Below, one piece after another: positions 16,998 to 26,166 of a stretch of DNA of 64,000 nt (position 1 is its first letter; every line of letters starts with the position of its first letter). The stretch is taken from contig NZ_MWLQ01000003.1 in the NCBI RefSeq assembly GCF_010634855.1, forward strand, positions 1 to 64,000. The letters run 5' to 3'. Under the pieces are notes generated by a model. That model was given only the letters and a program-made list of their open reading frames with translations. It searched no databases and had not been told where the DNA came from. The translations under genes and the position numbers were made by a program. Source of the stretch: Microbacterium sp. B35-30 (GTDB lineage: Bacteria; Actinomycetota; Actinomycetes; Actinomycetales; Microbacteriaceae).

Positions 16998-19900
16998 CTA
17001 CTTGCCGACGACCACCTCGGCGCTGTCCGTCGCGGTGTTGCCCGCGGCATCCGTCGCCGTCCAGGTGAAGCGGTAGACGGCACCCTTCACGGCCAGGACC
17101 CGGAAGGTGTCCTCGTCGATCTGCTCCCAGCGCGCCTTCGAGGAGCCCGTGACACCGACTCCGTCGAACGCGACGGTGACGTCGCCACGGTCATCATCGG
17201 CGTCGATCGTGAACTCCACCGTGCGGAGTTTGTTGTTCGGCGGGAAGACGACCGACGGGTCGGCGGTCACCTCGATGGTGGGGTCCGTCGTGTCGGGCGG
17301 CGTGAGGTTCAGCCCGACGATCACCGGGTCGTGGTCGCTCGACCGGTAGGGGTCGGGCGCCCACAGCGCGTCCTGTGCCGGCTGCTTGAACGACATGTCG
17401 TAGTCGATGAGGCTCGGCTCGTCGGCGTTGATGTGCCACGCCGCCGCGCCCGACACGTCGGCGAGCAGCGCCGGCTGCGCCAGTGCGTAGTCGAGGTAGC
17501 CGATCTGCCCGTCGAACACGTACGAGTACGCGTGCTCGCCGTTGAACTTCTTCTCGAGGTCCGTGAAGCCGCCCGCCACGAAGGCGTCGATCGCGTCCTC
17601 GTGGTCGTACGCGTTCAGGTCGCCGATCACGATCGCGCGGCCGTCGGGCGCCACGGTGTTGTTCAGCCACGCGGTGAGCGCCGTCGCCGCGGCCGTGCGA
17701 GCCGCACTGCAGTTGCCCTGGCCGTCGCCGAGGTCGGGACTCTCGGAGCATGCCGAGCCCTTCGACTTCAGGTGGTTGACCGAAACGACGAACTCCTCGC
17801 CGGTCTCGGTCGACGCGAACCGCTGCGTGAGCCCCGGCCGGTGGCGCTGGTCCGACCAGGCCGGGTCGACCGCGCTCGTCATCAGCAGGTGTGCGCCCAC
17901 CGGGCTGACCGTCGACGGCTTGTAGATGATCGCCGTGGTGATCGCGTCGGTGCCGATGACGCCGGTCATGACGGGCACGTACGTGCCGGCGCCGACGCGC
18001 GCGTTCAGCGCGTCGGCGAGCGCCTGCACCGCCGTGCCGTTGTTCTCGATCTCCAGCAGACCGAACACGTCGGCGTCGATCTCGGCGAGCGCGGAGACGA
18101 TCTTGTCCTGCTGCCGCTGGAACTCCTCCGCGGTGTCGGCACCCCGGTGGTAGTCGTCGTCGTCATCATTCGTCGGGGTCGGGTCGAGCGACGTGAAATA
18201 GTTCAGCACGTTGAAGCTCGAGATCTTCAGGTCGCCGCCGACGTCGGGAAGCGCCGGACGCGCGTTCGCGACGGTGAAGTCGGCACCGTCGGTCGGCTGC
18301 ACGCCCCACGTCGAGAAGCGGTAGTCCAGCACGCCGATCGCGTTCTGCACCAGGTCGCCGCTTCGGAACGAGTGAGCGAGCGTGAACACCTCTCCGTCCG
18401 GGTGGATCGCCGGGTCGGGGTTCTGGGTACCTCGCCCGTCGTCGAGCGTGATGCTGTTCTCGAGGTTCGCCGCGGCGAGGGCGTTCGCCGCAGCGCCCGG
18501 CTCGACGACCGCGGTCGGCGTGTCGAGGCGCCCGTTCGTCAGGGTGATCGTGCCGAAGCGGCCGTACTCGAACGTCTCGCCGATCGCGAGGTTCTGCGGA
18601 AGCGTGACGTACATGCCCTCGAGCGCCTCGCGCTGCGTCTCGGTCGCCGGCAGCGTCAACGGCGCGGCCGGCGGCAGGGGCTGACCCGTCGCGCACACCT
18701 CGAGGTCGAGCGCCTTGAGCTCGGTGAGGCCGAAGAACTCGTCCACCTCGCCTGCCACGTTCACCACGTCACCCACCGCGACGTCGGGCCCCGCCGGGTG
18801 GTGCACGAAGATGCCGTCGGAGGTGGCGGTGTCGCCGTCGCCGGCATCCTGGAGGTAGAAGCCCTCGAATCCGCCGGTCTGGAAGTCGCCGACCACGGTG
18901 CCCTCGAGCCGCAGGAATTCGCCGTCGCGCGGGGATGCCGCGCCCGACCCCTGCACGGAGGAGATGGAAACGACGTCGAAGTCGCAGCCGGCCTCGATCG
19001 GCGGGGGCGGCGGGACGGCGCCGTTGACGGCGCCCGGCGTGTTGAACGCCTCGCCGAAGGCCGGCGTACCGGCGGTGCCGTTGTAGCCCGCGAGGTCGAA
19101 GTCGTTGCGCACCCAGTCGGCCGCGGCGTTCGTATCGGCGCCGTCCGGAATGCGGGAGGCCCCGCCCGGGTCGAAGGGGAGCCCGTCATACGACACGCCG
19201 AGCACGACGCCGCCGTAGGTGAGATCCGTCGCACCGCCGTCGCTGACGGCGACCGCATCCACCACGGTGAAGCCGAGGCCGTCGTCGATGACGCCGTCGT
19301 CGTTCGTGTCGATGTCCGTGCCCAGGGAAGGCGCGCTGCCGGTCACCAGGAGGAGGCTGACGGTGCCGTTCTCCAGCGCGCCGTTGCCGAGCGTTGCGAG
19401 GGTGCGACCCGACGCGTCAGCCGCGCCGAACGAGATGACCTCGTCCACGGTGCCGGTGACGGTGCCGTTGAAATCGCCCTCGATCTCCAGCACCCGGTAG
19501 GCGGACAGGTCGGTGGTGGCAGGGTTCGCGAGCAGCTCGACATACTCGACGTCGGCCGTGCCGACCGTGTCGGCCGAGAACTCGTTGATGACGACGCGCG
19601 GCACGGGCGGCTCCCCGCCGCAATCCGCGGTGTGGGTGCCGAGGCCGTCGAAGGTGTTGCTGGCATAGCCGACCCAGCCGGCCGTCGGGTCGAACGCGTC
19701 CGCACCGTTCTCATCGCCGACGCACGTGTCCGCAGCGCGGCGGAGCGTGTTGTCCTGGGTGGAGTTGGTCCCGGTGCCCCATTCCGTCCCCGGATCGGTG
19801 CCGATCTGTCCGAAGACGTCGACGATCGCGCCGTTCTTCGCCAGTGCGATCGCGTCGTCGCCGTTGAACAGCGACGCCGTCGTCGTCTGATCAGCGACCG

Positions 19901-20237
19901 CGCCGATCGCGGGATCCACCGGGTTCGAGGCGGTCGGTCCCTGCGCGAAGACGAAGACGTCCCCCGCCGCCACCGTGCCGGTGAGTGGGAACGACGTCGG
20001 CGTCGACGAGCCGTTGAAGAACAGCTGCAGTGCGTACCCCGCGGCGGCCAGGTCGACGGTGGTGGCGCTCGGGTTGTAGAGCTCGATCGCCTTGTTGAAC
20101 GAGCTGCCTTCGACGTACTCGCTGATGAACAGATCACCGGATGCCGCGGCCGCGGGTGCGGCGAACGCCACCACTCCGGTGGCGGCCAGCGCGGCGGCGG
20201 CCAGGGCGGCGGTCAGTCTGCGGGGAGAATGGGACAC
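16998..20237 (-). CDS. ExeM/NucH family secreted endonuclease with lamin-tail domains
   Basis: A 1079-residue secreted protein. A Sec signal peptide ends near residue 32 (AAPAAAA). Two lamin-tail domains (about 33-180 and 212-400) precede an OB-fold YhcR-like segment (about 425-540). The endonuclease/exonuclease/phosphatase domain (about 625-965) shows FNVLNY, LLEIENNG, VNHLKSKG, IGDLNAYDHEDAI and SSDHDPV, the full catalytic set. A C-terminal Ig-like domain (about 970-1079) ends DSAEVVVGK with no sortase motif. It probably degrades extracellular DNA, for phosphate or biofilm turnover. No neighbour is obviously cotranscribed. Confidence 0.92.
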   Translation of the reverse strand: MSHSPRRLTAALAAAALAATGVVAFAAPAAAASGDLFISEYVEGSSFNKAIELYNPSATTVDLAAAGYALQLFFNGSSTPTSFPLTGTVAAGDVFVFAQGPTASNPVDPAIGAVADQTTTASLFNGDDAIALAKNGAIVDVFGQIGTDPGTEWGTGTNSTQDNTLRRAADTCVGDENGADAFDPTAGWVGYASNTFDGLGTHTADCGGEPPVPRVVINEFSADTVGTADVEYVELLANPATTDLSAYRVLEIEGDFNGTVTGTVDEVISFGAADASGRTLATLGNGALENGTVSLLLVTGSAPSLGTDIDTNDDGVIDDGLGFTVVDAVAVSDGGATDLTYGGVVLGVSYDGLPFDPGGASRIPDGADTNAAADWVRNDFDLAGYNGTAGTPAFGEAFNTPGAVNGAVPPPPPIEAGCDFDVVSISSVQGSGAASPRDGEFLRLEGTVVGDFQTGGFEGFYLQDAGDGDTATSDGIFVHHPAGPDVAVGDVVNVAGEVDEFFGLTELKALDLEVCATGQPLPPAAPLTLPATETQREALEGMYVTLPQNLAIGETFEYGRFGTITLTNGRLDTPTAVVEPGAAANALAAANLENSITLDDGRGTQNPDPAIHPDGEVFTLAHSFRSGDLVQNAIGVLDYRFSTWGVQPTDGADFTVANARPALPDVGGDLKISSFNVLNYFTSLDPTPTNDDDDDYHRGADTAEEFQRQQDKIVSALAEIDADVFGLLEIENNGTAVQALADALNARVGAGTYVPVMTGVIGTDAITTAIIYKPSTVSPVGAHLLMTSAVDPAWSDQRHRPGLTQRFASTETGEEFVVSVNHLKSKGSACSESPDLGDGQGNCSAARTAAATALTAWLNNTVAPDGRAIVIGDLNAYDHEDAIDAFVAGGFTDLEKKFNGEHAYSYVFDGQIGYLDYALAQPALLADVSGAAAWHINADEPSLIDYDMSFKQPAQDALWAPDPYRSSDHDPVIVGLNLTPPDTTDPTIEVTADPSVVFPPNNKLRTVEFTIDADDDRGDVTVAFDGVGVTGSSKARWEQIDEDTFRVLAVKGAVYRFTWTATDAAGNTATDSAEVVVGK

Positions 20238-20399
20238 GGAACCTCCACGTGGGATGCGCGGATGGTGTGCCGCGCATGCGAAGGGCAGGCCGGTCGCCTC
20301 CCCGTGAGAGCAAAGCTAAGGGAGCAGCATCCGTTCACGGAAGAGTCCAGGCGGAGAGATCCTTAACGTTCGGTGTCGGCTCGGGCCAGAATGGACCCC

Positions 20400-20906
20400 A
20401 TGACCGCGAGCGACGTGGCGCCCTTCCGCGTCGTGTTCGTGTGCACCGGGAACATCTGCCGCTCTCCGATGGCGGAGGTGGTGTTTCGGGAGTTCGCGGA
20501 TGCCTCGGGCCTGGGTGCCCGCGTGGCGTCGACGAGTGCCGGGACCGGCGACTGGCACGTCGGCGAGCAGGCGGATCTGCGCACCATCGCGGCGCTCGAG
20601 CGCGCCGGGTACGACGGAGCCCACCACCGGGCGCGCCAGTTCACGCACGCCGACTTCGCCCACAGCGACCTCGTGGTGGCGCTGGACCGCAGCCACGAGC
20701 GGATCCTGCGCGGATGGGCCCGCACCGAGGGCGACGCCGACAAGATCGCCCTGCTGCTGTCGTTCGATCCGTCGGCCCAGTCCCTCGACGTCCCTGACCC
20801 GTACTATGCCGGGCCCGGAATGTTCGACGAGGTGCTCGGTATGATCGAGAGCGCGAGCCGGGCGCTCTTCCGGCAGCTCGAACCCGCCATCCGCCCGGCG
20901 CCATGA
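20400..20906 (+). CDS. Low-molecular-weight protein tyrosine phosphatase
   Basis: A 168-residue LMW-PTP. The P-loop CTGNICRS (C15 to R21) is intact and the general-acid loop is DPYYAGPGMFDEVL. It probably dephosphorylates tyrosine kinases or other phosphoproteins, and an arsenate-reductase-like role is less likely. Two in-frame ATGs (20391 and 20400) are possible and neither has a strong ribosome site. purB follows 78 bp later and may be cotranscribed. Confidence 0.88.
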   Translation: MTASDVAPFRVVFVCTGNICRSPMAEVVFREFADASGLGARVASTSAGTGDWHVGEQADLRTIAALERAGYDGAHHRARQFTHADFAHSDLVVALDRSHERILRGWARTEGDADKIALLLSFDPSAQSLDVPDPYYAGPGMFDEVLGMIESASRALFRQLEPAIRPAP

Positions 20907-20984
20907 CCTCCGCCGTCATGTCGCCGATCGACGGTCGCCCCCTGATCGCCGCCACAGGATCCTCCGAGACCGACGGGAGTCACC

Positions 20985-22382
20985 GTGACCGCTCCTTCCC
21001 CTGCTGACCTGCCCTGGCAGCCCCTGAGCCCCCTCGACGGGCGCTACCGCGCCGCCGTGGGCGAGCTGGGCGCGTACCTCTCGGAGGCCGGGCTCAACCG
21101 CGCGCGCGTCGAGGTCGAGGTGGAGTGGCTCATCGCCCTCACCGACCACTCGCTGTTCGGCACCGCGCCGTTGGAGGACGCCGACAGGGCCCGCCTGCGC
21201 GCGCTGTACCTCGAGTTCGGCCAGGCCGAGATCGACTGGCTCGCCGAGAAGGAGGCGGTCACCCGCCACGACGTCAAGGCCGTCGAGTATCTGGTGCGCG
21301 ACCGGCTGTCGGCGCTGGGCCTCGACGCCATCGCCGAGCTGACCCACTTCGCCTGCACCAGCGAGGACATCAACTCGACGTCGTACGCCCTCACCGTGCA
21401 GCGCGCGGTGCAGCGCATCTGGCTGCCGAAGCTGCGCGCCGTCATCGCCGCCCTCACCGAGCTCGCGGTGGAGCACCGCGACGCCGCGATGCTGTCGCGC
21501 ACGCACGGGCAGCCCGCGACCCCGTCGACGATGGGCAAGGAGCTGGGCGTGTTCGCGTGGCGCCTCGCCCGCGTCGCCGACCAGATCGAGGGCGGGGAGT
21601 ACCTCGCGAAGTTCTCGGGCGCGACCGGCACCTGGTCTGCGCACCTCGCAGCCGCTCCGGAGGTCGACTGGCCCGAGGTCTCCCGCGCGTTCATCGAGGG
21701 TCTGGGGCTCGACTTCAACATCCTCACGACCCAGATCGAATCCCACGACTGGCAGGTCGAGCTGTACGACCGCGTGCGGCATGCCGGCGGCATCCTTCAC
21801 AATCTGGCGACCGACATCTGGACGTACATCTCGATCGGCTACTTCACCCAGATCCCGGTCGCCGGGGCGACCGGCTCGTCGACGATGCCGCACAAGATCA
21901 ACCCCATCCGGTTCGAGAACGCCGAGGCGAACCTCGAGATCGCGGGCGGGCTGCTCGCGACGCTCTCGCAGACGCTGGTCACGAGCCGCATGCAGCGCGA
22001 TCTGACCGACTCCACGACGCAGCGCAACATCGGCGTCGCGTTCGGGCACGCGCTGCTCGCGCTCGACAACCTGCAGCGCGGGCTGCGCGAGATCTCGCTG
22101 GCCGACGACGCGCTGCTCGCCGACCTCGACGCCAACTGGGAGGTGCTCGCCGAGGCGATCCAGACGGTGGTCCGCGCCGAGATCGCCGCCGGCCGCTCGC
22201 AGATCAGCGACCCCTACGCGCTGCTCAAGGACCTCACCCGCGGCCGTCGCGTCGGCGCGCCCGAGCTCGCCGAGTTCGTGCGGGGCCTCGACATCGGCGA
22301 CGACGCGAAGGAGCGCCTGCTCGCGCTCAGCCCCGCGACATACGACGGCCTCGCTTCGAAGCTGGTCGACGAGCTCGGTTAG
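20985..22382 (+). CDS. purB: Adenylosuccinate lyase
   Basis: A 465-residue enzyme of the fumarase/aspartase superfamily that acts twice in purine synthesis, releasing fumarate from SAICAR and adenylosuccinate. The signature loop GSSTMPHKINP is at about residues 294-304, with TSEDINST and RTHGQPATPSTMGKEL upstream. The N-terminus LSPLDGRYRAAVGELGAYLSE resembles the longer bacterial form of PurB. The GTG start at 20985 follows a GGGAG site. A repeat cluster follows its stop. Confidence 0.95.
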   Translation: MTAPSPADLPWQPLSPLDGRYRAAVGELGAYLSEAGLNRARVEVEVEWLIALTDHSLFGTAPLEDADRARLRALYLEFGQAEIDWLAEKEAVTRHDVKAVEYLVRDRLSALGLDAIAELTHFACTSEDINSTSYALTVQRAVQRIWLPKLRAVIAALTELAVEHRDAAMLSRTHGQPATPSTMGKELGVFAWRLARVADQIEGGEYLAKFSGATGTWSAHLAAAPEVDWPEVSRAFIEGLGLDFNILTTQIESHDWQVELYDRVRHAGGILHNLATDIWTYISIGYFTQIPVAGATGSSTMPHKINPIRFENAEANLEIAGGLLATLSQTLVTSRMQRDLTDSTTQRNIGVAFGHALLALDNLQRGLREISLADDALLADLDANWEVLAEAIQTVVRAEIAAGRSQISDPYALLKDLTRGRRVGAPELAEFVRGLDIGDDAKERLLALSPATYDGLASKLVDELG

Positions 22383-22385
22383 TCG

Positions 22386-22556
22386 TTCCGCTCAACGACC
22401 GGGAGCCAGGTTCCGGTCGTTGAGCGAGGGAGCGCCAGCGACCGAGACGAAACGCCTCGAGCCGACGTCTGGCGCCGGGTTCGGGGCGTTTCGTCTCTGC
22501 GTTTCGACTCGCAAGCTCGCTCAACGACCGCGTTCCTCGCTCGCTCAACGACCGAG
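22386..22556. repeat. Repeat family 1 cluster downstream of purB
   Basis: Four full or partial copies lie here. A partial minus copy is at 22389-22401, a plus copy with a variant centre is at 22412-22455, a minus copy is at about 22486-22530 and a short minus copy is at 22531-22554. Plus and minus copies can pair into a large hairpin between two convergent genes. No ORF with coding character is present. Confidence 0.85.
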
Positions 22557-22582
22557 TCAAGGGTTCCGGTGCGGAGCCTGGG

Positions 22583-22927
22583 TCAGGGTTTCGGGTCTCC
22601 GGATGCCGCGGCATCCGGATTCTCGCCCGGCTCCGGCTTCTCGGACTCGTCGTCGAAGAGCACCGGCCGGTCGATCTGCTTCGTCACCTGGGCGGGGTCG
22701 ACCGCGAGCAGCAGCAGCGAAACGATGAGCAGCACCGCGATGAAGCTGACGCCCGCGATGACCAGGGCGGTGATGATCGCACGCTGGGCCTCTTCGGCGG
22801 TGCGCTGCTGGAAGAAGCCCATCGACACGAGCGTCACGATTCCCGCGAACAGCGCGGCGCCGAAGGCCATCCCGAGCAGCTGCAGGGGCTTCATCAGATC
22901 GCGGCGGGTGGGGCTGTCGTGGCTCAC
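22583..22927 (-). CDS. Small two-TM membrane protein
   Basis: A 114-residue protein with two hydrophobic segments (about 14-38 and 50-74) and an acidic, Pro-rich C-tail. It resembles the small amino-acid-transporter-like proteins seen in actinobacteria, but I cannot name a family. The GTG at 22927 overlaps the upstream DUF308-like gene as GTGA. A perfect palindrome CCGGATGCCGCGGCATCCGG (22599-22618) lies in its last codons. Confidence 0.75.
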   Translation of the reverse strand: MSHDSPTRRDLMKPLQLLGMAFGAALFAGIVTLVSMGFFQQRTAEEAQRAIITALVIAGVSFIAVLLIVSLLLLAVDPAQVTKQIDRPVLFDDESEKPEPGENPDAAASGDPKP

Positions 22928-23652
22928 GCGGAGTCCTTCTGCGGGGTGGGGTCGGCGGATGCGGGTGCATCCTCCGTGAAGTTCTCGGCTGTGTCCGGCT
23001 CTGCGGGGCGCGGTGAGAAGCCGGCGATGCCGAGGTACACCGCGACGATCGCCGCGTAGCCGCCGAACAGCCCGACGCCGATGGTGATGCCGGTGAGGGT
23101 GAACGTCGCGCTCGCCTCTTCGATCGTGTAGTCCAGCGCGTAGGCGGGCTGGACGAAGAGCAGCGCGATGCCGAGCAGCGCCGTGATCGCGCCGATCACC
23201 GCGGCGTCGCGGCTCTCGGATCGCGGTCCGACGGGCGCGGCGGGGCGGGCGTCGGGAATGCCGGGTGCGATCTCGCGGCGGGTGCCCCGGCCGGCGAGGC
23301 CGCGCCACCCGGCGATGAGCTCGATGACGCCGCTGATGAGGGCCCACGCGATCACGATGGTGAAGTAGCCGGCCACCGTGCGCAGCGGGTGGAGGCCGCT
23401 CGCCATGCCCGCGACGACGGTCACGCCGCCGAGTGCGGCGGCCGGCCACCGGCGGCCGGCCGGGTAGACCAGCCACACCGAGAGCAGCAGCACGAGGCCG
23501 GTGGCGATGGCGAAGCCGCTGAAGACCGCGCTGCCGACCAGTGCCGAATGGTCCGACGAGAACGTGATCATGATCGCCGCGATCGCCGCGAAGGCGGCGC
23601 GCGCGAGTTGCACGTGGCGCACGGCGAACGTGCGGGAATCGGCTGAGGTCAC
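22924..23652 (-). CDS. HdeD/DUF308-like membrane protein
   Basis: A 242-residue membrane protein with about six segments arranged as paired hairpins, as in DUF308 proteins. It has an internal Pro/Arg-rich loop (about 122-146) and an acidic C-terminal tail. The GTG start at 23652 is preceded by GCAGGACC. It is the first gene of a two-gene unit with the small membrane protein. The function is unknown, and the acid-stress role of HdeD should not be assumed. Confidence 0.78.
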   Translation of the reverse strand: MTSADSRTFAVRHVQLARAAFAAIAAIMITFSSDHSALVGSAVFSGFAIATGLVLLLSVWLVYPAGRRWPAAALGGVTVVAGMASGLHPLRTVAGYFTIVIAWALISGVIELIAGWRGLAGRGTRREIAPGIPDARPAAPVGPRSESRDAAVIGAITALLGIALLFVQPAYALDYTIEEASATFTLTGITIGVGLFGGYAAIVAVYLGIAGFSPRPAEPDTAENFTEDAPASADPTPQKDSA

Positions 23653-23758
23653 GGTGGTCCTGCGGAGAGGCGGGTTCTCGGGAACGAGAACGGATGCCTC
23701 CAGTCTACGTGCGTCATAGGTGACAGCATCCTGAACCCGCTTCCCGGTCAGGCATCCG

Positions 23759-25141
23759 TCACCCCAGCGTGTCGAGGATGCCGGTGAGGAGTCCGAACGT
23801 GGTCAGCGGCGAGATGATCGCGAACCGCAGCACCGGCTCGCCGGCGTGGGAGCTGGGCACGACGAACGCGTGCTGCTCCTCGAGGAGGCGGTCCGACCAG
23901 GCCTCGTACTCGGAGAGCGTCCAGCCCTCGCGGCGGAACACCACCACCGACAACTGCGGGTCGCGCACGAGCGACAGCCCCTCGCGCGCCTCGATCTCGT
24001 CGGCGATGCGCCGGGCGAGATCGATGCCGTACTCGATCGTTGCCCGGTACGCGTCGGTGCCGTGGGTGGCGAGCGAGAACCACAGCGGCAGACCGCGGGC
24101 GCGGCGGGTCAGCTGGATGGCGAGATCCGACGGATTCCAGTCCGGCTTGCCGGTGAGGGTGTCGAGGTACTCGGCCTTCTGCGTGTGCGCCGACAGCGCC
24201 AGCGCGGGCTCTCGGTAGATGAGGGCGCACGCGTCGAACGGCGCGAACAGCCACTTGTGCGGATCGACGATGACCGAGTCGGCGAGCTCGACGCCCGCGA
24301 ACACCGGGCGCATCCGCTCGACGAGCATCGCCGCCAGCCCGTAGGCGCCGTCCACGTGGAACCACACGCCGCGCTCGCGAGCGACGGCGCCGACGCCCGC
24401 GATGTCGTCGACGATGCCGAAGTTCGTCGTGCCGGCGGTGGCCACCACCGCGAGCACCGCGTCGCCGTGCTCGTCGAGCGCACGCGCGACGGCATCGCCG
24501 TGCAGGCGCCCGTCGGCGTCGACCTCGGCGGTCGCGACGTCCACGTCCATGACGGCCGCCGCCGACGCGATCGACGAGTGCGCCTCGGCGCTGCAGACGA
24601 CCACCCAGCGCGCGGGAGCAGGGCGCCCCTTTTCCGAGAGCCCCCGGCGGGCGGCATCCCGTGCGGTCACAAGCGCCGAGAGGTTGCCGATCGTGCCGCC
24701 CTGCACGAAGACCCCGCCTGCGCCAGGGGGCATCCCGAACTCCGTCGCGAGCCAGTGCAGCACCTCGTTCTCGGCGTAGACGGCGCCGGAGCCCTCCATC
24801 CACGAGCCGCCGTAGATGGCGGATGCCGACACCACGACGTCGAACGCCAGCGAGGCCTTGGTGGGGGCCGAGGGGATGAAGGAGAGGTAGCCGGGGTGAT
24901 CGGTGGATACGCAGGACGGCGCGAGCACGTTCTCGAACAGCGCGATGGCGCGCCGCGAGCCGATGCCGTCGGCGGTGATCGACCCCGACGCCAGCCGCTC
25001 GAGATCGCGGGGCGTCATCGGCTTGTCGAGGGGCACGTCCTCGTACAGGGCACGGCGCCGGGCGTATTCGAGCACGTCTTCGACCGTGTGACGCGTGTCG
25101 GGCGAGATGGCGTGCATCTCGTGCGGGGATGTCGCGGACAT
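23759..25141 (-). CDS. Group II pyridoxal-dependent amino acid decarboxylase
   Basis: A 460-residue PLP enzyme of the DOPA/glutamate decarboxylase superfamily. Visible are HPGYLSFIP, the pocket segment FVQGGTIGNLSAL, the aspartate in HVDGAYGL and the PLP lysine in DPHKWLFAPFDACALIYR (about K296). The substrate (aromatic amino acid or diaminobutyrate type) cannot be decided. The ATG at 25141 has a GAGGAGA site, with a TAGCGT -10-like box about 30 nt upstream. Its gene points away from DUF1801, and the intervening 250 bp contain nested inverted repeats. Confidence 0.88.
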   Translation of the reverse strand: MSATSPHEMHAISPDTRHTVEDVLEYARRRALYEDVPLDKPMTPRDLERLASGSITADGIGSRRAIALFENVLAPSCVSTDHPGYLSFIPSAPTKASLAFDVVVSASAIYGGSWMEGSGAVYAENEVLHWLATEFGMPPGAGGVFVQGGTIGNLSALVTARDAARRGLSEKGRPAPARWVVVCSAEAHSSIASAAAVMDVDVATAEVDADGRLHGDAVARALDEHGDAVLAVVATAGTTNFGIVDDIAGVGAVARERGVWFHVDGAYGLAAMLVERMRPVFAGVELADSVIVDPHKWLFAPFDACALIYREPALALSAHTQKAEYLDTLTGKPDWNPSDLAIQLTRRARGLPLWFSLATHGTDAYRATIEYGIDLARRIADEIEAREGLSLVRDPQLSVVVFRREGWTLSEYEAWSDRLLEEQHAFVVPSSHAGEPVLRFAIISPLTTFGLLTGILDTLG

Positions 25142-25206
25142 TGCGTCTCCTCGATGGTCGGGCTCCAGATCACGCTAGACCACCGCGATCCCCCCGGAGC
25201 GAGCGA

Positions 25207-25271
25207 GTTCGGGGCGCACCGCGTGCGCCCGGGGCGTGCGGCACGCGCCCCGAACGGACGCGGTGCGCCCC
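25207..25271. repeat. Nested inverted repeats upstream of decarboxylase and DUF1801 genes
   Basis: GGGGCGCACCGCGT (25211-25224) pairs perfectly with ACGCGGTGCGCCCC (25258-25271), and GTTCGGGGCG (25207-25216) pairs with CGCCCCGAAC (25246-25255). Each arm also has local partners, so several exclusive folds are possible. The rest of the 25142-25392 gap holds only the two gene leaders. Confidence 0.7.
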
Positions 25272-25392
25272 AATCCAGGGAGACGCTCGTTCGGATGATC
25301 CAGCAGGAATGGAGAAGCGCGGCCGCCGGCCGCGTCGTAGCGTGAGGATCACAAGCCGCGAGGCTGCCCCACGAACGCAAAGGAGAACGGAC

Positions 25393-25839
25393 ATGGCCGG
25401 CAAGACGACGTCGGACGGACTGAGTGAGGTCGAGCGCCAGGCCGTCAAGGACCGCGCCCAGGAGCTGCGCGCCCAGGCCAAGGCGGGAAAGAACCGCGAA
25501 GCGGGCACGAAGCAGGTGCTCGAGGCGATCGGCAAGCTCGAGGGCACCGACAAGGCGCTCGCCGAGGGCCTGCACAAGGTCGTCTCCGAGACGGCACCCG
25601 ACCTGGTGCCGAAGACGTTCTACGGCTTTCCCGCCTACGCGAACGGCGACGGCAAGGTCGTCGTGTTCATCCAGCCTTCGTCGAAGTTCAAGACGCGCTA
25701 CGCCACGATCAACTTCGACGAGCCTTCGCACCTCGACGACGGCGACATGTGGCCGATCGGCTTTGCGGTGCTCGCCTGGACCCCGGAGGTCGAGAAGAAG
25801 GTCACGCAGCTGGTGAAGACCGCCGTCGCACCCGCGTGA
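25393..25839 (+). CDS. DUF1801-type protein
   Basis: A 148-residue soluble protein. A charged N-terminal helix (1-60) is followed by the DUF1801/YdhG-like fold with LVPKTFYGFPAYANGDGKVVVFIQPSSKFK. Members are small SRPBCC-unrelated stress proteins of unknown function. Start ATG at 25393 has a strong AAAGGAGAA site. It is convergent with the SelW-like gene, whose stop is 3 bp away. Confidence 0.85.
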   Translation: MAGKTTSDGLSEVERQAVKDRAQELRAQAKAGKNREAGTKQVLEAIGKLEGTDKALAEGLHKVVSETAPDLVPKTFYGFPAYANGDGKVVVFIQPSSKFKTRYATINFDEPSHLDDGDMWPIGFAVLAWTPEVEKKVTQLVKTAVAPA

Positions 25840-25842
25840 CGT

Positions 25843-26166
25843 CTAGCTCGTCGCCGCCGCGCCGCCGTCGACCCCCGAGCGGGCGGCGGCGCGGTCGGCG
25901 TGACCGAGCTGGCGCCCGGGGGCGATGCGGTCGCGCACCCGGCGCTTGAGCGCGACGATGTCGGGGAAGCCGCCGTCGGCGGCGCGTGACCACACCAGCT
26001 CGTCGTCGGCGTAGACCTCGAAGATCCCGCCGGTGCCGGGCTCGAGGGTGGCGCCGCCGCCCATCAGCTCGGCCTGGAAGGTCGTGAGCAGCTCCTGGGC
26101 GACCCATGCCGCTCGGAGCATCCATGCGCATTGCGTGCAGTAGACCACGCGCACGTGATGAGTCAT
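25843..26166 (-). CDS. SelT/SelW/SelH-family thioredoxin-like protein
   Basis: A 107-residue Rdx-family protein. The redox motif CTQC is at residues 10-13, followed by a helix and GGIFEVYADDELVWSRAADGGFPD, typical of bacterial SelW homologues with Cys in place of selenocysteine. It is thought to act in redox regulation. The ATG overlaps the upstream hydrolase stop as ATGA, so the two are coupled. Confidence 0.88.
   Translation of the reverse strand: MTHHVRVVYCTQCAWMLRAAWVAQELLTTFQAELMGGGATLEPGTGGIFEVYADDELVWSRAADGGFPDIVALKRRVRDRIAPGRQLGHADRAAARSGVDGGAAATS

Noticed and set aside
16749..20366. 1205-codon plus-strand frame opposite the ExeM nuclease
   Set aside because: Arg/Val-rich composition without domains. 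The minus strand has a signal peptide and complete nuclease motifs.
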